Assembly: GCA_036346395.1 (NCBI GenBank)
Contig: CM070599.1
Span: 39,361,232-39,425,231 of the forward strand
From: Hsuehochloa calcarea
Taxonomy: Eukaryota > Streptophyta > Magnoliopsida > Poales > Poaceae
Length of the DNA stretch: 64,000 bases
Direction: 5' to 3'
The translations under genes and the position numbers were made by a program. The notes beneath the pieces were generated by a model. It had not been told where the DNA came from and did no database searches. It was given only the letters and a program-made list of their open reading frames with translations. Below are positions 57,796 through 64,000 of this stretch, one piece after another (positions within the stretch are counted from its first letter, which is position 1; each line of letters starts with the position of its first letter).

Positions 57796-59946
57796 TGAAA
57801 GCGAATTAAGATATTTAATTAAACAAACATCAGTGACATAGACCACGTCGGGTCAAGTTTTACATAAGGGCCACCGTGCCAAATGGATTACTACACAAAA
57901 GAAACAAAGGGAGGCGGAGCTCATCTCTCCAAGCAAGTGGTGGGAAACCTGTGTACATCCGACCCAAAACTCGGATAATATAGGGCGCTAGGTATAGTCT
58001 AGATGGGGTGAGACTAGAACAACTACGAACTAAGCTCTCACGAACTCGTGGTCTTGGGCATCGGTTCCTCGTGTCTGTAGTCTCCTTGCTCGCATCAAGG
58101 GTTTGGGGAGGCGAGTGAGCACAACTACAGTGCTCGCGAGCCAACACCTGAGAATGCAATAGTATACATGCAAGGCTTAACAAATGGCTCGGGTTCTTTT
58201 ATTTGCTAAAGCAACATTTTCAAACATAATTACAAAGTCCTATGACCAAACCGCTACCTCCACCTTATGCTTAATTTTTGATAGTGGTTACGTCCACCGA
58301 TTATCAACCTTTGGATAAGGCTACCGGAGAATTCAAAACAAGGGCTAATGAGCCCAACACATTTCCATTCCACCCACAAAGATTTTGAAATAGAACTAAC
58401 TCGGGTTAAGTTCCCATATGCGCCTTTGAATGAAAGCAATTTATTTAAGCAGTTTAGACTCTGCAGAGGTTGTACATTGTACCCACAAGAGATAATCATA
58501 CTCGTTACTCCACATGATTCCTTAGTCATGTAGTTGAGCGATCGTCACGATAACGTTTCAATGTAGTCATCTCACTCCGCCACCACGACTTGCGTGGCTG
58601 GCGACTTCACCCTTCCTTTGGTGTCCCATTCAAGTGGATCGAATCCACTACTTGCACTATCTTGCTCGACCACCGATGAGATGACTTCAAGATTTGTTAC
58701 ATTTACTAAGCCAAGTTGCAAGATTAAGTCCTTAAGGTTATCACAGGTTCATTTCAAAGTTAACCACGTTCCACAGGCTACATTAGCACCCATCAACATC
58801 ACATTCCTCATACCATCATGACGCATGGTGACAAGTTATTAGGGTTTTGGGAAGGAAAACCAATTAACGCAACACACCGACCATCTTACATCCAATAGTG
58901 CCCAAAACTATTTTTCATGTTTAAAGGATGATGATCGGGACATTTATTGTCCGGTACTTAACAAGACTAGCATGTCGCTTAAGTACAACCTATACTAGTA
59001 TTTACCAAATATTTACTAGGGTGACAAGGAATAATGGATTCAATTATCAAAGGATGGCTTAATAAGTAATTAATCAACAAATGGGTATTTAACTACCTTA
59101 AGCTTTAACATATCATTGATTACAAAATTAAAGCATGCAACTTTGCTATTTTAAATAAACATAGTTTGCATAAAATGTAGGTTCGGAATGATCAAAGTAT
59201 TGATAAAGCGGAGGGGTCAATCTTGAGCTTGGTCGAAGGGAGGTCTCGGTGTCGTCGAATCCCCTTGACAAAGAGAGCAAGTAAATACCAACTCAATAAA
59301 TAATGAACTCCAAAATGAACAAGACCAGTACCAATAGAAAGATCTCGATTTTAGAAAATTTTAGAAATTGGTTTCACAATTTTTGGAGTTATACAGAAAA
59401 AGATATGAATTTTGAAAGTTTTTAAACTAGTTTTCAATTAAGCAAACGCTTTTCCAACGCCCGCTGTCGGCCGGCGATAACGGCAGCGGAGCGGCGGCCG
59501 GCCGGCGCGTCGCCGTCTTCCGGCGCGGAAAGCGAGGAGAGAGAGAGGAGCGCGGGAGGAGAGGATGATCGGGCGGCGCCGGAGCGAGGAACGGAGGAGG
59601 CGCCGAGGCCGGAGCCGAAGAAGACGAGCCAGCGGAGCTCGGGCGCGAGGCGGTGCTGGCGGCAGCACGACAGCGGGAGGGGAAGGTCGTGTGGCAGAGA
59701 CAGGGGGGACGGGGAGGCGCGGTGTCGGCGTCTTGTTGTGGCGCGGAGACCGGGGCGCGACAGGCCGGAGAAACCGGCCGGGCCCGGCCCGCGAGTGAGG
59801 GGAGAAATTAGGGTTAGGGTTTGAGATTTTGGATTTTGAAATCTTGAAATTTGAAGTTTGAAATCGAAATCAAGTTTTGGATTTTGAAATCTTGAAATTG
59901 AATTCAAGTTTTGATTTTGAATCTTTTTCAAAAGCGGGATGTTACA
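57796..59946 (-). repeat. 3' LTR of the minus-strand gypsy element
   Basis: About 2.15 kb. Contains the shared module (58441-58500, reversed) and hairpin GAGCAC/GTGCTC (58117-58135). The GC-rich block at 59450-59790 gives false open frames. Confidence 0.75.
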
Positions 59947-60374
59947 AAACCTACCCTCCTTAAGCGGAATCTCGACCAGAGATTCGGCTACCCAAACGAG
60001 ACAGGGGCGTACCTCTTATTACTACGAAGTTGTTGGGGCTTCTTCGACGGTGACAAGGTTGACATGACCTGGTTTTGGCTTGGCATGGAAGCGACTCTTG
60101 ATGCTGCGAGGTTTGACGACTCTTACTTGGCTGAAGTCGGCCTCGAGTTGGTGTGGTTTGAAGTTTTGAAAAGCGATCTTTGCGGAAAGTTGCTTTGTGG
60201 CCCTTGAAATGCCATCTTCCTTTTGTGGTGACTTCCCAGTTCTTTTCTCATTTTCGGCACTATGGCCTTGTTGACCAAGTGATGGAAGTGAGAAAGTCAT
60301 GAAGGATGGTGACCTCTCATATCTTCACGCATGCCTTCCACAAAGCGTCGATCTTCTCTTCCTCCTTTGCTATG

Positions 60375-61702
60375 TCATTGGGGCATAGCGGGCAAGTTGG
60401 TTGAATCGGTCAAATACTCGTTCAGCGGCGGTGGCCTGCTGAGAGCTCTGAACTCGTTTTCTTCAACCTCATAGTACTCTTTGATGCAAGTTTGTCTGAG
60501 CGGTCTTGAATTCCGCCCAAGGAATGATGCATAAGCGGGTTCGACTTCTTCTTGAGGTAACTCAGCCATTTCTTCATCGAGGCGGGGTCGGGTTGGTTCT
60601 GGATTCTGAGGTCTTTGCTTCTTCTCCTTCTTCTTCCATCGAGCCATCACCACCTCGGCGTGAGGTAGTTTCCCACGAGCGTGGCGGCTCCATGCGATTG
60701 GTGGGCGGCAAAGTCTACCTTGTCCTCCTCGAGCAGCAGGCGAGGCGAAGCTTCTTTTAGTGTCCACTGAGCCAATCTTACGCTTCGAGGCTCATTTGCG
60801 AAGGCAAGCGTGAGAGGCCTCGTCTGAGGAATCTGCCCGGCAGTGCGGCTCTTGTCCACCCGTGATCAAGCAGCGGGGCACGGAGAATCTGCGTCTCTGA
60901 AACATCACTTGAGCCATGGAGGGTTGGTGGCGGTGGTGGCGAGATCTTGTCCACAGCCACGACCGGGACCAGTGCCACGACCTCGTCCACGGCCGGTTGC
61001 AAAGGCTCCACTGGATGAGGCGGCGGCTCTTCTGAGGCATCGAAGAAACGGTGAATATAAGAACACGGGTATATGAGGGTACTAGCCCTCTAGAGCACAA
61101 AGAAGAAATTCAAATCATACGAGAAAAGCGATCAAATACAATACAAAGCCTAGAGTGGTGCATTATATTAAGGGGTTAAGTGTTTACATGACTCGAAACA
61201 CAGCATATAGGCTATGATAAGTCACGACACAAGATACACACACATCGTCTACAAAGAAGGAAACAAAGAGTGCTTACAACCAAAAGCGCTAAAGCAAGCC
61301 TTCGCTAGCTAAACTAAGCTAACTACTCCCACATGACGACGAAGACTTGGGATCGGTCTCTCCTTCACGAGAGGCGGTAGTAGTGAAGGCGCTTCTCGCG
61401 AAGATCTAGGTGCATCCGGCTCGAGCGGTTGAAGGCGGCGTCTTTGCGTCTTGGACCGCCAGAACAAGCGCCATGGGAGGTCTCAGTGCGAAGGTGTGAG
61501 CGATGAACTCACCTCTCGGGCATAGAGGAAAACCTCCATGGTCCATGACTCTTGGTCCGAGGTTTGAGTCTTCGACCTCGAAGATAGGCTTGCGGAGGTA
61601 ATCCGGGTGATGCATGAATTGATGGAGAATGTCCACGAATTCAACTCCACCTTCTCCATGAGAGCAAAAGTCCCATGGGGCATCGAATGACGGGGTTGCC
61701 AT
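60375..61702 (-). pseudogene. ORFs of unknown function inside the non-autonomous gypsy element
   Basis: Two minus-strand open readings, 61702-61406 (98 aa) and 60767-60375 (130 aa), lie between the LTRs. The first contains HHPDYLRKPIFEVEDSNLGP and PRGEFIAHTF. The second is basic, then acidic, with ARWKKKEKKQ. I recall similar frames in other non-autonomous grass LTR elements but cannot name a domain. No protease, reverse transcriptase or integrase motif is visible. Small indels break the frames. Confidence 0.4.
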
Positions 61703-62004
61703 CTACAAATTTTTGAAACAGACGAGGGAATCAGACTGAGTACAAACTCAAGTGAAGTCAGGGGAAGTGAAGAACTAAGATAGATGAGTAAGAGCAATAA
61801 ATACATTATATTTTGCCAAAGCTTTTCATAAGTTTTGAAAATAGGACTCAAGTCCTTAGGCTCGACCGAGTCTAACTAAAGATCCTCTGATCAAATGCTC
61901 GATACGGCTCTGCCGGACCGGATTTTCTAATCCGGATCCTCTGTGAACATTCTTGTGCTACTCCTGGATCGATGGCGGCACTCACGGACTCATTCTTGAA
62001 TCAT

Positions 62005-63876
62005 ATCATACAAGCGCGAATTAAGATATTTAATTAAACAAACATCAGAGTGACATAGACCACGTCGGGTCAAGTTTTACATAAGGGCCACCAGGCCAAA
62101 TGGATTACATTACACAAAAGCAGCGGAAACAAAAGGGAGGGCGGAGCTCATCTCTCCAGGCAAGTGGTGGGAAACTGTGTACATCCGATATTGCAGAAAA
62201 CTCGAGATAATATAGGGCGCACCTAGGTACCAGTGAGTCGGCTAGGCAGGGTGAGACTAGAACAACTACGAACTAAGCTACGCTTCACGAACTCCAGGGT
62301 CTTCGGGCATCTGGTTCCTCATAGTACGCGTAGTCTCCTTGCGCCGCATCATCTGGAGGGTTTGGGGGAGGAGCGAGAGTGAGCACAACTACCGTGCTCG
62401 CGAGCCAACACACAGAATGCAATAGTATACATGCAAGGCTTAACAAGGATGGCTCGGTTCTTTTATTTGCTAAAGCAACATTTTCAATTATCATAATTAC
62501 AAAGTCCTATGACATAGCATTTTTAACAGATTGCATTTTCATTAAAGAGAGTAAGTGCGGAGAATTCAAAACAAGGGCTAGATGAGCCCAACACATTTCC
62601 ATTCCACCCACAAAGATTTTGAAATAGAACTAACTCAGAGTTAAGTTCCATATGCGCCTTTGGCCAGGCGCGGTGTTTAAGCAGTTTAGACTCTGCGAGA
62701 GGTTGTACACTGTACCACAAGAGATAATCATACTCGTTACTCCACATGATTCCTTAGTCATGTAGTTGAGCGATCGTCACGATAACGTTTCAATGTATCT
62801 TGCCTCTTAGTCATCTCACTAGTATGGGCTAACCCACTTGCGGTGGGTCCCATAAGTTGTGCGGGATGTACGCCACCACGACTTGCGTGGTGGCGACTTC
62901 ACCCTTCCTTTGGTGTCCCATTCAAAGTGGATCGAATCCACTACTTGCACTATCTTGCTCGACCACCGATGAGATGACTTCCAAGATTTGTTACATTTAC
63001 TAAGCCAAGTTGCAATTTGCGGACTTGCGGTTGTACTTGTTTTACGAGAGGTCATGACAAGATTAAGTCCTTAAGGTTATCAGGCGGTTCATTTCAAAGT
63101 TAACCACGTTCCACAGGCTACATTAGCACCCATCAACATCACATTCCTCATACCATTACTTAACAAGACTAGCATGTCGCTTAAGTACAACCTATACTAG
63201 TATTTACCAAATATTTACTAGGGTGACAAGGAATAATGGATTCAATTATCAAAGGATGGCTTAATAAGTAATTAATCAACAAATGGGTATTTAACTACCT
63301 TAAGCTTTAACATATCATTGATTACAAAATTAAAGCATGCAACTTTGCTATTTTAAATAAACATAGCAAAGAGAGCAAGTAAATACCAACTCAATAAATA
63401 ATGAACTCCAAAATGAACAAGACCAGTACCAATAGAAAGATCTCGATTTTAGAAAATTTTAGAAATTGGTTTCACAATTTTTGGAGTTATTTTGTGCGCG
63501 TCGCCGACGCGAGAAAGCGAGGAGAGAGAGGAGGGGCGGGAGGAGGAGCTTAGGCGGCCGTGGCGGCAAGGCGGTGGTGCCGACAGCTCGGCGCGAGGCG
63601 GCAGGCGCGCAACAACGAGCATGGGGAGGAAAAAGGAGGAGGAGGCAAGGCTCGGCTTTTATTGGCGCGGGGCCGGGAGGAGGGGAAAAAACGATCTTGA
63701 TGAAACAACATTCCGCGAGGTAAGGGGGGAGAAATTAGGGTTAGGGTTTGAGATTTTGGATTTTTGAAATCTTGAAATTTGAAGTTTTGAAATCGAAATC
63801 AAGTTTTGGATTTTGAAATCTTGAAATTGAATTCAAGTTTTGATTTTTGAATCTTTTTCAAAAACGGGATATTTCA
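62005..63876 (-). repeat. 5' LTR of the minus-strand gypsy element
   Basis: About 1.87 kb. It aligns with 57796-59946 but has deletions of about 105 and 125 bp, and it keeps segments lost from the other LTR. Contains the module (about 62679-62735, reversed) and the hairpin GAGCAC/GTGCTC (62381-62399). Confidence 0.7.
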
Positions 63877-64000
63877 TGACCAAAAGCGCTTTTGCTGGCA
63901 AAACTACTTTTCAAAAAACACGTCGTTGCAAAGTGTTAACTTTGTATGTGCATCGAATTGTGCGTGGTGGACAATGCATGCAACCCTTCAAATAGTACTG

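Larger units (their letters stand above)
57796..63876 (-). mobile_element. Non-autonomous gypsy retrotransposon with two LTRs
   Basis: Minus-strand orientation. Both LTRs start (read on the minus strand) near TGTAACATCCCGC or TGAAATATCCCG. In the internal region (59947-62005) a polypurine tract, TTAAGGAGGGTAGGTTT, precedes the 3' LTR at 59946. The inner ORFs (60767-60375, 61702-61406) do not read as gag, integrase or reverse transcriptase, so mobilisation would need other elements. It belongs to the same family as the solo LTR at 29922 (shared module and AT-rich parts). Target-site ends (TATCT, TGACC) do not match, so one boundary may be wrong. Confidence 0.75.

Noticed and set aside
57791..63881. 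Target duplication for the minus-strand gypsy element
   Set aside because: Flanking 5-mers TATCT and TGACC do not match, so none is claimed.

Overview
The window is nuclear DNA from a grass (Poaceae). Its genes have short plant introns and GC-rich coding sequence. They are separated by nested LTR retrotransposons, hAT elements and Tourist-like MITEs of the kind that fill grass genomes. The species cannot be named from the sequence. The gene order HMA5-type copper ATPase, glutathione peroxidase, cis-zeatin O-glucosyltransferases matches, from memory, a block on rice chromosome 4, so this is probably the orthologous region of another grass enlarged by transposons.

Genes, left to right: (1) the 3' part of an HMA5-like Cu-transporting P1B ATPase (+, 1-7147), whose third visible intron holds a decayed Ty1/copia element (893-6103) inserted 10 bp past the 5' splice site; (2) a complete 6-exon glutathione peroxidase (+, 15236-16812, 168 aa); (3) two single-exon cis-zeatin O-glucosyltransferase paralogues (-, 24601-26004 and 33995-35365); (4) a 3-exon NAC transcription factor (-, 40622-42619, 562 aa); (5) an 8-exon SPT2-type chromatin protein (-, 44870-48457, 579 aa). 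These are ordinary housekeeping, metal, redox, cytokinin and chromatin genes and do not form an operon-like system.

The rest is mobile DNA. Recognised pieces are hAT-like elements with 8-bp target duplications (8330-9023, 21944-23376, 26796-27152), a Tourist-like MITE with TTA duplications (17304-17721), a MITE with long inverted repeats (54042-54316), a gypsy relic (9.9-13.4 kb), a gypsy-like LTR (about 19.2-21.9 kb), two very long solo LTRs with exact 5-bp target duplications (29922-33353 and 49633-53817), a two-LTR non-autonomous gypsy element (about 57.8-63.9 kb, minus strand) and a copia 5' end (38163 onward).

The most unusual structure is at 27936-33803. Two halves of one MITE-type element enclose fragments of two lipid genes, a FATB acyl-ACP thioesterase exon and a delta-8 sphingolipid desaturase, both on the minus strand. 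The desaturase fragment was later split by a 3.4-kb solo LTR, and the left arm by a second MITE of the same family. It reads as a Pack-type gene-capturing transposon lying about 190 bp from the stop codon of the second glucosyltransferase. A second recurrent signal is a 50-60-bp module plus a downstream hairpin shared by six gypsy LTRs that otherwise align only in part.
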